This document shows positions 49,571 through 59,156 of a stretch of 64,000 nucleotides of DNA, in pieces; the first letter of the stretch is position 1; every line of letters begins with the position of its first letter. The position numbers and the translations under genes are program-made. Under the pieces are notes generated by a model. It did not search any database and had not been told where the DNA came from. It saw only the letters and a program-made list of their open reading frames with translations. This stretch comes from Paenibacillus sp. FSL H7-0737 (lineage in GTDB: Bacteria > Bacillota > Bacilli > Paenibacillales > Paenibacillaceae), in the NCBI RefSeq assembly GCF_000758545.1, contig NZ_CP009279.1:5580001-5644000 (forward strand). Direction: 5' to 3'.

Positions 49571-50872
49571 ATGAATCCACTAGCTGGACAATTAAACGAA
49601 AGTATCAAAGCAGGAAATGAACATGTATATGATATGCTCTCTACGCTTGGCAAAGAAATTTACTTCCCTAAGGAGGGTATCCTGAGTCAATCTGCTGAAG
49701 CAGGAGCTCACGCCAAGAAATACAACGCAACCATCGGCATTGCTACCGAAGGCGGTGTACCTATGCACCTCGGTGTCATTCAGGATAAGCTTTCCGCTTA
49801 CAGCCCTAAGGATCTGTATAGCTACGCTCCTCCAGCAGGTAAACCAGAGCTGCGTACTGTATGGCGTGAAAAGATGCTGCGCGAAAATCCATCGCTAGAA
49901 GGTAAAACCATCAGCAATCCTGTTGTAACCAACGCCCTGACTCATGGGCTTAGCATTGTCGCTGACCTCTTCGCTGAGCCAGGTGACGCTATCATCTACC
50001 CAGATAAGAATTGGGAGAACTATGAACTAACCTTCGGAATTCGCCGCCATGGGGAGACCGTTAACTATCCGCTTTTTACAGAAGAAATGACCTTTAACAG
50101 TACGGGTCTTGAAGAAGCGCTACTGGCTCAAAAAGAACGCGGAAAAGCGATCGTTCTGCTGAACTTCCCTAACAATCCTACAGGATATACTCCAGGGATT
50201 AAGGAAGGCGATGAAATCGTCGCAGCTATCCTTCGTGCGGCTGAGGAAGGTATTAACGTGGTTGTCGTAAGTGATGATGCTTACTTCGGACTGTTCTTTG
50301 AAGACTCACTAAAGGAATCATTATTCGGTAAGCTTGCTCATCTGCACCCACGTGTGCTTCCAATCAAAATTGACGGTGCAACTAAAGAAGAATTCGTCTG
50401 GGGCTTCCGTGTTGGCTTCATCACTTATGCCTCGGAAGACAAGGATTTGCTGGCTGCATTGGAGCAAAAAACATTAGGCATCATTCGCGCCACTATTTCC
50501 AGTGGTGCACACCCATCACAGACCTTCGTATTGGATGCACTAAAATCTCCACAATTCGAAGAACAGAAGGAAGAGAAGTTCCAAATCATGAAGGGCCGTG
50601 CGAATAAAGTAAAAACGCTGCTCGATAGCGGCAAATACGGCGATGATGTATGGACGTATTATCCTTTTAACTCCGGCTATTTCATGTGTCTGAAGCTGCA
50701 TACTGTTTCGGCTGAAGCTCTTCGGCTTCACCTGATTCATAATTACGGACTGGGCACTATCGCTCTGGGTGAAACAGATCTGCGGATTGCTTTCTCTTGT
50801 ATCGAAGAAGAACAGCTCGAAGATCTGTTTGATCTTGTATACGCAGGCGTTCGTGATCTGGAAAAAGCTTAA
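49571..50872 (+). CDS. Class I/II aminotransferase
   Basis: 433 residues from ATG 49571 (GGAAGG nine bases upstream). Fold-type I PLP enzyme: GVPMHLGVIQDKLS, YAPPAGKPELRTVWREKML, NFPNNPTGYTPG, VVVSDDAYFGLFFED, and the Schiff-base Lys in KIDGATKEEFVWGFRVG. It transfers an amino group between an amino acid and a 2-oxo acid; aromatic amino acid aminotransferases have this general shape. A TATAAT box is at 49511-49516 with a weak -35. Terminator follows at 50895. Confidence 0.88.
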   Translation: MNPLAGQLNESIKAGNEHVYDMLSTLGKEIYFPKEGILSQSAEAGAHAKKYNATIGIATEGGVPMHLGVIQDKLSAYSPKDLYSYAPPAGKPELRTVWREKMLRENPSLEGKTISNPVVTNALTHGLSIVADLFAEPGDAIIYPDKNWENYELTFGIRRHGETVNYPLFTEEMTFNSTGLEEALLAQKERGKAIVLLNFPNNPTGYTPGIKEGDEIVAAILRAAEEGINVVVVSDDAYFGLFFEDSLKESLFGKLAHLHPRVLPIKIDGATKEEFVWGFRVGFITYASEDKDLLAALEQKTLGIIRATISSGAHPSQTFVLDALKSPQFEEQKEEKFQIMKGRANKVKTLLDSGKYGDDVWTYYPFNSGYFMCLKLHTVSAEALRLHLIHNYGLGTIALGETDLRIAFSCIEEEQLEDLFDLVYAGVRDLEKA

Positions 50873-50894
50873 CAAATCTTTCATATTCCTTCCA

Positions 50895-50927
50895 ATCAGC
50901 TCCGTTTCTACGGGGCTGATTTTTTTC
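50895..50927 (+). terminator. Terminator after the aminotransferase gene
   Basis: ATCAGCTCCGT and ACGGGGCTGAT form a stem with one mismatch around TTCT, followed by T7. Confidence 0.85.
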
Positions 50928-51020
50928 TGGACTCCTCCGGCATTGGCCTATACATGCTTCTCTCTCCGCACATACAATACGATGTACTCAAGTACAACAC
51001 ACACCGAAAGGGGAATGAAC

Positions 51021-51140
51021 ATGAGCGAAGAAGTAAGAGGCGGATTTAACGGTTGTTGTGGCGGTGGATTCACAAGCACTGGCGCCATTCTGGTTCTCTT
51101 TATCCTGCTGGTAATCATCAGCCGTTCACTCTTTGTCTAA
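51021..51140 (+). CDS. Small YjcZ-like sporulation membrane protein
   Basis: 39 residues: MSEEVRGGFNGCCGGGFTS, followed by a single hydrophobic helix (about residues 20-35) and SRSLFV. Gly/Cys-rich head plus one C-terminal membrane segment is the pattern of YjcZ/SscA-type small spore proteins. AAAGGGG lies seven bases before ATG 51021; an in-frame ATG at 51015 is less well spaced. Stop TAA at 51138-51140. Confidence 0.75.
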   Translation: MSEEVRGGFNGCCGGGFTSTGAILVLFILLVIISRSLFV

Positions 51141-51212
51141 CTAGAGATGACAGTCTCGGGAGAGAGCTTTGAGCTCTTTCCCTTTTCCAGTGGTACACCT
51201 CATTCCCCACGC

Positions 51213-51270
51213 AAAAAAGGCTCCCTCATCCGTAGAATCCTCTACTTTTGAGAAAGCCTTTTTTTATTTT
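51213..51270. terminator. Bidirectional terminator
   Basis: AAAAAAGGCT and AGCCTTTTTTT are complementary around an A/T-rich loop with inner pairing; it separates the small spore gene from the convergent ecsB gene. Confidence 0.75.
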
Positions 51271-51281
51271 GAAGTAACTCC

Positions 51282-52502
51282 CTACAAATCCTCGTCAGCC
51301 ATCTTTGCCGCTTTGCGGGACAAGTATCCCTTAAACAGAAAGGATACCAGAACCCCTGCTACAAATGTACCAATCACTGGTAGTAGACGGTCGCCTATAG
51401 AGGCTAAGAAAGGTAAACCAAGAATCAGTGCCACTACCAGATGCGCGCGGAATACGAATTGCGTTGTGTTATCCGCCTTACTGCCTTCAGGAAAAGGATA
51501 TACTGTCAGCCAAAAAGACTCACTATGCAATTTGCGGAGTGCCGACAATTGTACACCAATAATGAACAGGAAGAACAAATAGATGGCTGTACCGAAGTAA
51601 CTGTCATGGTTCAACCAATTCAGCAGCAAAGCCAGTACCGAAATCCGCATAATGATTCCGAAGATATCTCCTCGGGCGAAGCTTTTGGTCAGCAGATAGC
51701 GGTAAGCCGTATCCTTACGCCAAGGCAGCCGAGCCCCCCATTTGGAAAGATAACGACGAGGATATACCCGTTGCTCACGGCCCGGTACATCCACGAACCA
51801 ACCCAGAACCATCAGGGCGCGTCCACCTTGATTTTTTTCCATGGCGATTAGTCTTTCCCAAGGTACGGCGTGGCGTCCAGGTACGGATAGTGCAACAAGA
51901 TAGGCTGCTGCTAATAGCGCCATAAATATCAGGCTTCTACCGGCAGGCTGCCACAACCAAGCGGCAATAATTAATCCTCCTACTGCCCAGCGTAAGAAAG
52001 TGAATATGCCTGCCATCGGACGCGACAGCATAGCTATCTCTTTCCATAAGCCGTAACTCGCGACTAGCTTCACAGCAATCAGAATCAATATTGTAAATAA
52101 CAGCCGCTTAGGCGAGTCATCTGTACGTATGTACAACGGCCAAAGGGTAATGAGTACAAATAACAATCGAACAATCTTCCATACGTTCCCACTCACCCAC
52201 GAAGGTGCGAAATATTCCTTCATTCGATGTCCTTGAGGCAATAGAAAGATCGTATCCGGAGTCTGCAAATAGGTGCGGAAGCTGCTATTTACTGCTGCAG
52301 GCAGCAGTATTGCAAGCATAATCCAGCGGATGGGAATACCTTCAGGCACATTCTGTAACAACGATGTATACCAAGCAGAGAAGACAATCAACACAAAGAG
52401 GAAGACCATAGCTACGCCGCTTTGAATGATATATCCCACATAAGGAAGCATACTTCCCATGAATCGACCTCGCCGCGTGCGCCGCAGCTCTTTCAAATCC
52501 AT
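51282..52502 (-). CDS. ecsB: ABC transporter permease, EcsB family
   Basis: 406 residues with about eight to ten hydrophobic segments. The start RTRRGRFMGSMLPYVGYI and the loop RTYLQTPDTIFLLPQGHRM are hallmarks of EcsB. EcsAB in bacilli is needed for protein secretion, intramembrane proteolysis by RasP, and competence or sporulation. It begins two bases before the ecsA stop is reached (start 52502, ecsA stop at 52504), so the two are coupled. Confidence 0.88.
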   Translation of the reverse strand: MDLKELRRTRRGRFMGSMLPYVGYIIQSGVAMVFLFVLIVFSAWYTSLLQNVPEGIPIRWIMLAILLPAAVNSSFRTYLQTPDTIFLLPQGHRMKEYFAPSWVSGNVWKIVRLLFVLITLWPLYIRTDDSPKRLLFTILILIAVKLVASYGLWKEIAMLSRPMAGIFTFLRWAVGGLIIAAWLWQPAGRSLIFMALLAAAYLVALSVPGRHAVPWERLIAMEKNQGGRALMVLGWFVDVPGREQRVYPRRYLSKWGARLPWRKDTAYRYLLTKSFARGDIFGIIMRISVLALLLNWLNHDSYFGTAIYLFFLFIIGVQLSALRKLHSESFWLTVYPFPEGSKADNTTQFVFRAHLVVALILGLPFLASIGDRLLPVIGTFVAGVLVSFLFKGYLSRKAAKMADEDL

Positions 52503-52503
52503 A

Positions 52504-53250
52504 TTATTTCCCTCCCTGAACCAGCTCGTAGAACAGCTGCTCCAAAGTCAGCCCCTGTAGTCCAGTGCTTGCCGCAATTTCTGCCAGCGTTCCCTGAGCA
52601 ATCACCTTACCTCTATGCAGCACAATAAAGCGGTCGCAATAATTCTCAATGGTAGAAAGAATATGAGAGCTAAGCAGAATAGAGGAGCCTGATTTTTTCA
52701 GATCCATCATGAAATCAAGCAGAGAGCGAATCCCGAGCGGATCCAGTCCTAAAAAGGGCTCATCGATCACATATAACGCAGGGCGTGCCACGAAAGCGCA
52801 CATGATCATGACCTTCTGCTTCATCCCTTTGGATAGATGAGTCGACAACGTGTCCATCTTATCTTCCATATGGAACAGCTTGGCTAGATGTAAGGTGCGA
52901 GTTTCGTAGTCACTTTGTTCTACCCCATACGCTCTTGCTGTAAATTCAACATGCTCACGTACTGTCATTTCATCATACAGAAGAGGCGATTCAGGCACAA
53001 AACTCAAAGCATTGTGATATCCGATGGGATCTTCAGCACGGGTCTTGCCCTTTACTGTGATATCGCCCTTATGGGGCGACATCAATCCTAGAATATGCTT
53101 CATGGTCGTACTTTTTCCTGCTCCATTTAAACCAATTAAACCAACCATTTCGCCAGGCTGCACCTGAAGTGCAATATCATGCAGCACCGGCTTATTCAGG
53201 CTGTATCCACCACTGAGGCCCGTAATTTGCAATACGGGAGAATTATTCAT
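52504..53250 (-). CDS. ecsA: ABC transporter ATP-binding protein, EcsA-like
   Basis: 248 residues. Walker A GLNGAGKST (about 42-50), signature LSKGMKQKV, Walker B LYVIDEPFLGLDP and H-loop SSHIL are all present. It forms the ATPase half of the EcsAB transporter with the downstream permease. Its start ATG overlaps the stop of the DEAD-box helicase gene (ATGA). Confidence 0.9.
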   Translation of the reverse strand: MNNSPVLQITGLSGGYSLNKPVLHDIALQVQPGEMVGLIGLNGAGKSTTMKHILGLMSPHKGDITVKGKTRAEDPIGYHNALSFVPESPLLYDEMTVREHVEFTARAYGVEQSDYETRTLHLAKLFHMEDKMDTLSTHLSKGMKQKVMIMCAFVARPALYVIDEPFLGLDPLGIRSLLDFMMDLKKSGSSILLSSHILSTIENYCDRFIVLHRGKVIAQGTLAEIAASTGLQGLTLEQLFYELVQGGK

Positions 53251-54749
53251 TGACCGTCACCTCTCGGAGTTTTGTCTTTCAACCACTTTGGTGCTCCTTT
53301 ATTCTTACGGTTCTTCTCACGTTCCGCATTGCTGCTGCGTTTGCTTCGTGCAGGAGTAGCACCTCCACGTGCGCCTGCAGAAGGGTTCACACTGCGCTGA
53401 GAATCGCGCTGTGATTCTACGCTTGCCTCACTTGTCTGGATCGTTGCTAGTCTTTTAACAGGTTGCTGCTCTGTGCTGGTTGTAGACGGCTGAGTTCCTG
53501 CATTCCCAGATGTTCGCGCCTGTGGCTTACTGCTGCGCGGAGAAGAAGCATCGCGGCGTTGTCCGCTGCTCTCATTTCGTCCCCGTCCACTATTCAAAGC
53601 GTTGCGCGCTTCATCTGCTGCTAGCACCTTGCCACCGACCATTTCCCGCTCTTCAAGGGCAATATCCAGTTCACGCGCAAATTTACGCATAATAAAGGTC
53701 TGCTGCTCTGTCACAATCGTTACGGATAATCCGCGTTTTCCCATCCGACCCGTACGACCCGCACGATGTACATAATGCTCGGAATCAAAGGCAGGATCGA
53801 AGCTTACTACCAGTGACAAATTCTCAATATCCAGCCCTCTGGCAGCTACATCACTGGCAACAAGCACACGGAATTTCCCTTCGCGGAAACGTGACAGTAC
53901 ATTACTGCGCGTTACTTTATCAGCATCACCGTAAAGTGCGGCTGCGGTCAGTCCAAGATGGTTTAGCTTAGCCTCTACCTCTGCAATATCATCAGTCGCA
54001 TTCACGAACACAATCGCCTTTTCTGGATTGTAATGACGGATGACCCGACGCAGCATGTCTATTTTGTTGCGTTCTTCCGTTACAACGTAATGATGCTCTA
54101 GACTCTCTGCTGTCATGACACCAGGAGCAATTCCAACCTCTGCCGGGTTCTTCATTTCACGATTTGCCAAGGCTTTCGTCTCCGGACCAATGGTTGCAGA
54201 CAGCATAACGAGCTGGCGTGAACGCAGTGCGCTGCTAACAATTTTCGTTACCTCTCCGGCCCCGCTTAGCTGAAACATTTGGTCCGCTTCATCTAGAACA
54301 ATCGTGCTGACTTCATGCATCTTTAACTTGCGAAGACCAATCAATTCGCGAATCCGGCCAGGGGTTCCCACAACAAGCTGTGGATGCTCACGCAGTTTAT
54401 CAATCTGGCGTTTGATGGCTGCCCCGCCAATAAGACCCATTACTCGAATCCCACGGTGTTCGCCATAACGTTCCGCCTCACGTAAGATTTGCATCGCCAG
54501 CTCCTGTGTAGGGGCGAGCACCAGCTTTTGGACCACCTTCTGCTCCGGATTGATCGTTTGAAGCAGAGGCAACAGATAGGCCAAGGTCTTACCCGTTCCA
54601 GTCTGGGAAGCAGCAATAACATCTCTTCCCTCCAGCAGAAGTGGAATCGTCTGCTCTTGTACCGGGGATGGAGCGTTAATACCGAATTCCGACAATCGGG
54701 CAACTAGGTCTTCCTGAATGCCGATAGCCGCAAAAGAAGCTTTATTCAT
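53247..54749 (-). CDS. DEAD-box ATP-dependent RNA helicase
   Basis: 500 residues. Q motif (FAAIGIQEDLVARLSEFGIN), motif I ASQTGTGKT, Ia PTQELA, Ib TPGR, DEAD box VLDEADQMF, SAT, and the C-terminal ARGLDIE and HRAGRTGR motifs. The last 130 residues are a low-complexity, basic Ser/Arg/Gln/Pro tail, common in CshA/RhlE-type helicases and used to bind RNA. First gene of the helicase-ecsA-ecsB unit by overlaps. Acts in RNA remodelling or ribosome assembly. Confidence 0.92.
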   Translation of the reverse strand: MNKASFAAIGIQEDLVARLSEFGINAPSPVQEQTIPLLLEGRDVIAASQTGTGKTLAYLLPLLQTINPEQKVVQKLVLAPTQELAMQILREAERYGEHRGIRVMGLIGGAAIKRQIDKLREHPQLVVGTPGRIRELIGLRKLKMHEVSTIVLDEADQMFQLSGAGEVTKIVSSALRSRQLVMLSATIGPETKALANREMKNPAEVGIAPGVMTAESLEHHYVVTEERNKIDMLRRVIRHYNPEKAIVFVNATDDIAEVEAKLNHLGLTAAALYGDADKVTRSNVLSRFREGKFRVLVASDVAARGLDIENLSLVVSFDPAFDSEHYVHRAGRTGRMGKRGLSVTIVTEQQTFIMRKFARELDIALEEREMVGGKVLAADEARNALNSGRGRNESSGQRRDASSPRSSKPQARTSGNAGTQPSTTSTEQQPVKRLATIQTSEASVESQRDSQRSVNPSAGARGGATPARSKRSSNAEREKNRKNKGAPKWLKDKTPRGDGQ

Positions 54750-54796
54750 AAGTGTAATTCATCCTTTTCGCTTGAGATAATATCTTCATTATATGC

Positions 54797-54826
54797 CAAA
54801 AAGGCCTCTCCACCAAATGGAAGGCC
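54797..54826 (-). terminator. Probable terminator after the SDR gene
   Basis: Minus strand GGCCTTCC...GGAGAGGCC followed by TTTTTGGC, 20 bases past the SDR stop. Confidence 0.6.
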
Positions 54827-54846
54827 AATAATGCTGACGGCAGGCT

Positions 54847-55623
54847 CTATTTTCTGTTCATCGCATTATAAGTAAGCTTGTCCGCCAGGCGAGGAAACAG
54901 ACCATAAAGCCGAATACCAAACCCTGCCAGACCCGGAAGATCAATCTCTTCTTTGCCAGTTTCCATGACTTTTACGATCTTGGAAGAGACATGTTCTGGT
55001 GTCATCATCATCCGAGCTACACTCTTTTCATAATTGCCGGAAGGGTCAGCCGTTTTGAAAAAATCAGTGGCAATGGGACCAGGGTTCACAGCCGAGACGA
55101 TGATTCCGCTCTTCCGCAGCTCCTGACGAAGTGCATTCGTGAATCCGAGAACAGCATGCTTGGTGGCTGTATAGGCTACCGATTTGGCTGTACCGATCTT
55201 CCCTGCCATAGAAGCCACATTTACGATCTGGCCACTTCCCCGCTCTAACATATGTGGAACAACAGCCTTCGTACAGCGAACAATCCCCATATAGTTAACA
55301 TCCATCATATCATCAAACTCATGAGGCTCCATCTCTGTAAAAGCGGCGAATTTACCATACCCAGCATTATTTAGCAAAATATCAATTCTGCCGTAAGTCG
55401 CCAAAATTTGAGCAAAGGTCTCTTGTACACCGTCGGCATCTGTTACATCGCATGTATACAGTCCAAAAACGCCCGGAATACCGGCCGCCGTTTCTTTCAA
55501 CTTCGCTTCGGAACGTGCCACAAGGATCGGAATCGCACCTTGCTTACTAAGCATTTGTGCGGTTAATGCACCAATACCGCTGGATGCTCCTGTAATCACA
55601 ACAACCTTATCTTTAAGTACCAT
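54847..55623 (-). CDS. Short-chain dehydrogenase/reductase
   Basis: 258-residue classical SDR: TGASSGIGALTA cofactor loop (residues 11-22), NNAGYGKF, the catalytic Ser in VASMAGK and YTATKHAVL (Tyr-x-x-x-Lys), then PGPIATDF. Likely an NADP-dependent oxidoreductase of the YqjQ/DltE-like group; substrate unknown. Start ATG has GGAGCTG about eleven bases upstream, and the CheX stop is 28 bases away, so they may be co-transcribed. Confidence 0.87.
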   Translation of the reverse strand: MVLKDKVVVITGASSGIGALTAQMLSKQGAIPILVARSEAKLKETAAGIPGVFGLYTCDVTDADGVQETFAQILATYGRIDILLNNAGYGKFAAFTEMEPHEFDDMMDVNYMGIVRCTKAVVPHMLERGSGQIVNVASMAGKIGTAKSVAYTATKHAVLGFTNALRQELRKSGIIVSAVNPGPIATDFFKTADPSGNYEKSVARMMMTPEHVSSKIVKVMETGKEEIDLPGLAGFGIRLYGLFPRLADKLTYNAMNRK

Positions 55624-55651
55624 AAAAAGTATTTCAGCTCCTAACTCTTGC

Positions 55652-56107
55652 CTAAGAGATCATCACCTGAATATCCATCTCTCCAACCCCATCCATCAAC
55701 AATGGAATACTAAGTGCTCTGCGAGGCAAAAAGGACATGCTCTCAAGCTTCATAATTTGGGGAGGACTTATATCCACTGAAACCCCCTGATTATATAGAA
55801 TCGTACTAGCATTTCCACTGATCATATTGCCCAGCTCTGAAATTGCACTCTGACCCATCTCATCCATCTCCGTAATCACATACCCGCCCATCATAATCGA
55901 TACCATTCGCAAGGCTACCTGCTCTGCGATACCAAATATAATATTTCCGCTCAGCTGGCCTGTCATTCCCACTTGAATCCATATATGATTATCGATCAGT
56001 TCAATTTCTTTGATGCCTAAATTCCCAGTGGAAGGCGAGACCTGAATCACTTGTTCTATAACTGTCCGTGCAGATTCTAAAAACGGATTAATTACTTCTG
56101 CTTTCAT
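55652..56107 (-). CDS. cheX: CheX-type chemotaxis phosphatase
   Basis: 151 residues of the CheC/CheX family. The catalytic Glu and Asn of CheY-P phosphatases are visible in SAISELGNMISGNAS (E91, N94). CheX dimers remove the phosphate from CheY-P. No other chemotaxis gene is near. Start ATG has GGGGGAGA about ten bases upstream. Confidence 0.85.
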   Translation of the reverse strand: MKAEVINPFLESARTVIEQVIQVSPSTGNLGIKEIELIDNHIWIQVGMTGQLSGNIIFGIAEQVALRMVSIMMGGYVITEMDEMGQSAISELGNMISGNASTILYNQGVSVDISPPQIMKLESMSFLPRRALSIPLLMDGVGEMDIQVMIS

Positions 56108-56360
56108 GAAAGTCCTGTCTCCCCCTTTATCGTGCTTTAGTCATATACCAAAAGTCCCAAGTAATATGGATTTATTATACTTTATATATCGGCACAATTC
56201 AGCAAAAATTAATGTACATGTCGAATTCGAACCCAAGTTTGTTTATGTTGCAACATTGCTCTGTCGGGTATTATCTCCTATAATTTAAATCAAATGCCAA
56301 CATGGAACGTAATATTTCACCCCATCACTTTCATATTTGCTTGTCCAAAGGAGGTATTCC

Positions 56361-57263
56361 ATGAACATCAGCCAGCTGGAGACACTAATAACGATCTCCA
56401 AAACGATGAGCTTTCGCAAGGCCGGAGAACTGCTTAACTTGACCCAACCAGCGGTTTCAGCACAAATCAAGAGCCTTGAAGAAGAGTTCAAAACACAGCT
56501 GGTTGACCGGAACCAGCCTGTTACGTTAACCGATCGAGGAACTGTATTTCTGGAGCATGCGGAACAAATTGTGACGATTGTGGAGGAGCTTAAACAGAGA
56601 CTTGCGGACCTTGAAGATAATCCCCAAGGACATATTATTCTCGGCACTACTACCTCTATCGCCATTCAAATTTTACCGCGTATTTTGTCCTATTTTAAAG
56701 ACCAGTTCCCTCATATCAAAACATCTATTTCCTCTATGTCCTCGTCTCAAATTTATCAACATGTCGAGAATGGCATTGTCGATGTCGGCATTGGCTATTT
56801 GATCGGACGAAGTCCGAGTATGACTACTTCCATTCTTTATTATGATACATTCGAGTTGGTGGTCTCACCTAGACACCCCCTGGCTCAAGTTAAGACTGCA
56901 GGTATAGAAGCCCTAAACAAAACCCCGCTAATTCTGCTCTCACCGGATACAGTGGGCCGTAAATTTGCCGACGAGGTATTCTCCAAGCATGGCATAGAGC
57001 CACAGGTAATTATGGAACTGACCAGTAGCGAGGAAGTGAAACGGATGGTAGAACTCGATTTAGGTGCAGCCATTATTTCCAAGCAGTCAGTGACCGCTGA
57101 GGTGCGAGCCGGTTCCCTCAAAATTGTGCCTATTATTGAATTGGAAGTCACACATCCTGTTGGCGTCATAACGAAGTCTGGAAAATACGTGAACTCAGCC
57201 ATGAGACAGTTTCTCAGCGATCTCAAAGGTATGCCGGAGACACAATTTATTGGATCTGAATAA
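56361..57263 (+). CDS. LysR-family transcriptional regulator
   Basis: 300 residues from ATG 56361 (AAAGGAGG seven bases upstream); the open frame starts at 56337 but without a signal. Helix-turn-helix in residues 1-60 (QLETLITISKTMSFRKAGELLNLTQPAVSAQIKSLEEEF), then the co-inducer-binding domain (LGTTTSIAIQILPRIL). Its effector is not evident, and the PHP gene downstream is on the same strand at 70 bases. Confidence 0.9.
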   Translation: MNISQLETLITISKTMSFRKAGELLNLTQPAVSAQIKSLEEEFKTQLVDRNQPVTLTDRGTVFLEHAEQIVTIVEELKQRLADLEDNPQGHIILGTTTSIAIQILPRILSYFKDQFPHIKTSISSMSSSQIYQHVENGIVDVGIGYLIGRSPSMTTSILYYDTFELVVSPRHPLAQVKTAGIEALNKTPLILLSPDTVGRKFADEVFSKHGIEPQVIMELTSSEEVKRMVELDLGAAIISKQSVTAEVRAGSLKIVPIIELEVTHPVGVITKSGKYVNSAMRQFLSDLKGMPETQFIGSE

Positions 57264-57332
57264 AAAACACCCAATAGTGGAATCGATACTTCTGAGCTAA
57301 TTGCATAACCTTGTTTAAAGGAGTTGATCTTG

Positions 57333-58142
57333 ATGAAATTTGACCTGCATACACATCATTTTCGCTGTGGCCATGCTGATGGAACGATTAGAGATTATAT
57401 CGAAGCCGGAATTTCAGCAGGTTTAGGGGTAATAGGCATTTCTGATCACACCCCATATTTCGGAAGCCCTTCCGAGCAAGCTTTTCCTCTAATTGCTATG
57501 GGTAAGTCCGAATTCTCAAACTATGTTGAGGAAGTCCTCTCCCTCAAAAAAGAATACGAAGGTGTAATCGACGTTCTGCTAGGTATTGAATCAGACTACT
57601 TCCCTGAGCATGCCGAGCTTTACCGCAAAACATTATCCGCCTACCCTTTTGATTATGTGATTGGATCGGTACATAGTGTTGGTGGCGTCAGTATCTTTAA
57701 CAAGGGTCGCTGGAAAGGGCTTAGCAAAAATGAACAGATTCGTGTGAAGTCTGATTATTATCGATTGATTGCTGATTCCGCCCGCAGTGGCATGTTTCAA
57801 ATTCTCGGTCATATTGATGCGATGAAGGGAAATTATCCTGCTTTTTCAGAAATCCCTGCTCCAAAGCCAATTGATGACTGTCTGCAAGTAATTAGTGAAT
57901 GCGGCGTGGCGATCGAAATTAATACCTCAGGCGGAACCAAGCTGGTTGGCGGTTGGTATCCATCAGAAGATATACTGGAGCGCGCACATCATTTTGGCGT
58001 TGAGGTTACTTTCGGTTCGGATGCGCATAAGCCGTCCCGAGTCGCAGAAGACCGAGATGCGGTAGCTGCACAGCTAAAAGCAATAGGTTTTACACATTGG
58101 GTTTATTACAAGCAGCGCGAGAAAATTAAAGTTTCACTGTAA
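57333..58142 (+). CDS. PHP-domain phosphatase (histidinol-phosphatase-like)
   Basis: 269 residues from ATG 57333, with AAAGGAG nine bases upstream. The PHP metal sites are visible: FDLHTHHFRCGHADG, GISDHTPYF, GIESDYFPEH, GSVHSVGG, LGHIDAMKG, and FGSDAHKPS near the end. This is the HisK-type histidinol-phosphatase fold, though his genes are absent here, so another phosphoester is possible. Ends at a long inverted repeat shared with the convergent nitroreductase. Confidence 0.85.
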   Translation: MKFDLHTHHFRCGHADGTIRDYIEAGISAGLGVIGISDHTPYFGSPSEQAFPLIAMGKSEFSNYVEEVLSLKKEYEGVIDVLLGIESDYFPEHAELYRKTLSAYPFDYVIGSVHSVGGVSIFNKGRWKGLSKNEQIRVKSDYYRLIADSARSGMFQILGHIDAMKGNYPAFSEIPAPKPIDDCLQVISECGVAIEINTSGGTKLVGGWYPSEDILERAHHFGVEVTFGSDAHKPSRVAEDRDAVAAQLKAIGFTHWVYYKQREKIKVSL

Positions 58143-58165
58143 AGATTTCTTATATTTCGAACAAA

Positions 58166-58230
58166 TGCACCAAGCGTTATTGGTTTAGGGGTGGGGTTAC
58201 CCTCCGTTAAACCAATCTCCGCTTGGTGCA
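58166..58230. terminator. Long bidirectional terminator
   Basis: TGCACCAAGCG...ATTGGTTTA and TAAACCAAT...CGCTTGGTGCA form a stem interrupted by small bulges between the convergent PHP and nitroreductase genes. Confidence 0.85.
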
Positions 58231-58241
58231 TTGTCGTTTAT

Positions 58242-58982
58242 TTATAGGTTGTCGCAGGTAAACCCTTGCTGCTTCAGGGTGCGCTTCGCATCCCCATATT
58301 CCGGGTTGATATCGTAAAAATGAGCAATCGTGCTCGTCCAATCTCTCTCCGTTAATCCCTGCTGCTGCATATATTCACGGTGGGTTTGATTATAAGCCTC
58401 CAGGAGACCTTCCACATCCGGATTGTATTGTTCCTCATGAAACACCGCTTCCAGCGGCAGCCGCGGCTTCTGTGCGGTCTCTTCGGCTGGATATCCAACA
58501 CAGAGCCCGACGATAGGGAATACGTACTCCGGCAGCTTCAACAAATCAATAACGCCTGCTGTATTGCGCCGGACACCCCCAATAGGGATGATCCCGAGTC
58601 CCATGGATTCTGCCGCTGCAATCGCGTTAGCCACTGAGATACCAACATCTGTAGCTCCAACGAGCAGAGCATCTACATCTTTTACCGCTTCAAAAGACTT
58701 GCCTTCCACTTTACTTGCTAATTTCGCTCTATAGAAGTCCATGCAGAACACCAGAAAGACGGGGGCTGCTGCTACATGCTTCTGATTACCGCACAAGACC
58801 GAAAGCTGCTGCTTACGTGCAGGATCCTTGATAGCTATAATGGAGACCTGTTGTCCATGAACCCATGAGGGCGCTGCTTGGGCCGATTCGATCATTATCT
58901 TTAGCTTATCCGGCTCCACTTGTAGATCAGAATACTGCCGGAAAGAACGGTGATTCATTAACGTCTGTATTACATCATTCAA
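58242..58982 (-). CDS. Nitroreductase-family NADPH-dependent oxidoreductase (NfrA-like)
   Basis: 246 residues from TTG 58982, which has AAGGAGG nine bases upstream; the frame is open to 59003 without a ribosome site. Flavin-binding core: NHRSFRQYSDLQV, SAQAAPSWVHGQQVSIIAI, MGLGIIPIGGVRRN and LPLEAVFHEEQYN. Close to NfrA1-type FMN oxidoreductases of bacilli, which act on nitro-compounds, quinones or disulfides in stress. Monocistronic. Confidence 0.87.
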   Translation of the reverse strand: MNDVIQTLMNHRSFRQYSDLQVEPDKLKIMIESAQAAPSWVHGQQVSIIAIKDPARKQQLSVLCGNQKHVAAAPVFLVFCMDFYRAKLASKVEGKSFEAVKDVDALLVGATDVGISVANAIAAAESMGLGIIPIGGVRRNTAGVIDLLKLPEYVFPIVGLCVGYPAEETAQKPRLPLEAVFHEEQYNPDVEGLLEAYNQTHREYMQQQGLTERDWTSTIAHFYDINPEYGDAKRTLKQQGFTCDNL

Positions 58983-59050
58983 GATGTTACGCCTCCTTCT
59001 CAATTCATTCGACTGTTAGTTAATCATAAACGATCGGATTAGGTCCTGAC

Positions 59051-59079
59051 AAAAAAAATGGACCCGAATCATCGGGTCC
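59051..59079. terminator. Terminator-like hairpin
   Basis: GGACCCGA-ATCA-TCGGGTCC: perfect 8-bp stem and four-base loop with A8 on the left, giving a T-run on the minus strand for the GNAT transcript. Confidence 0.75.
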
Positions 59080-59156
59080 CAAAGCAGTATATTTTTAAAA
59101 GGGGGTCATGTACTTAGTTTAACCGGACACTGTTAGAGTTTCATAACGGCATTATT

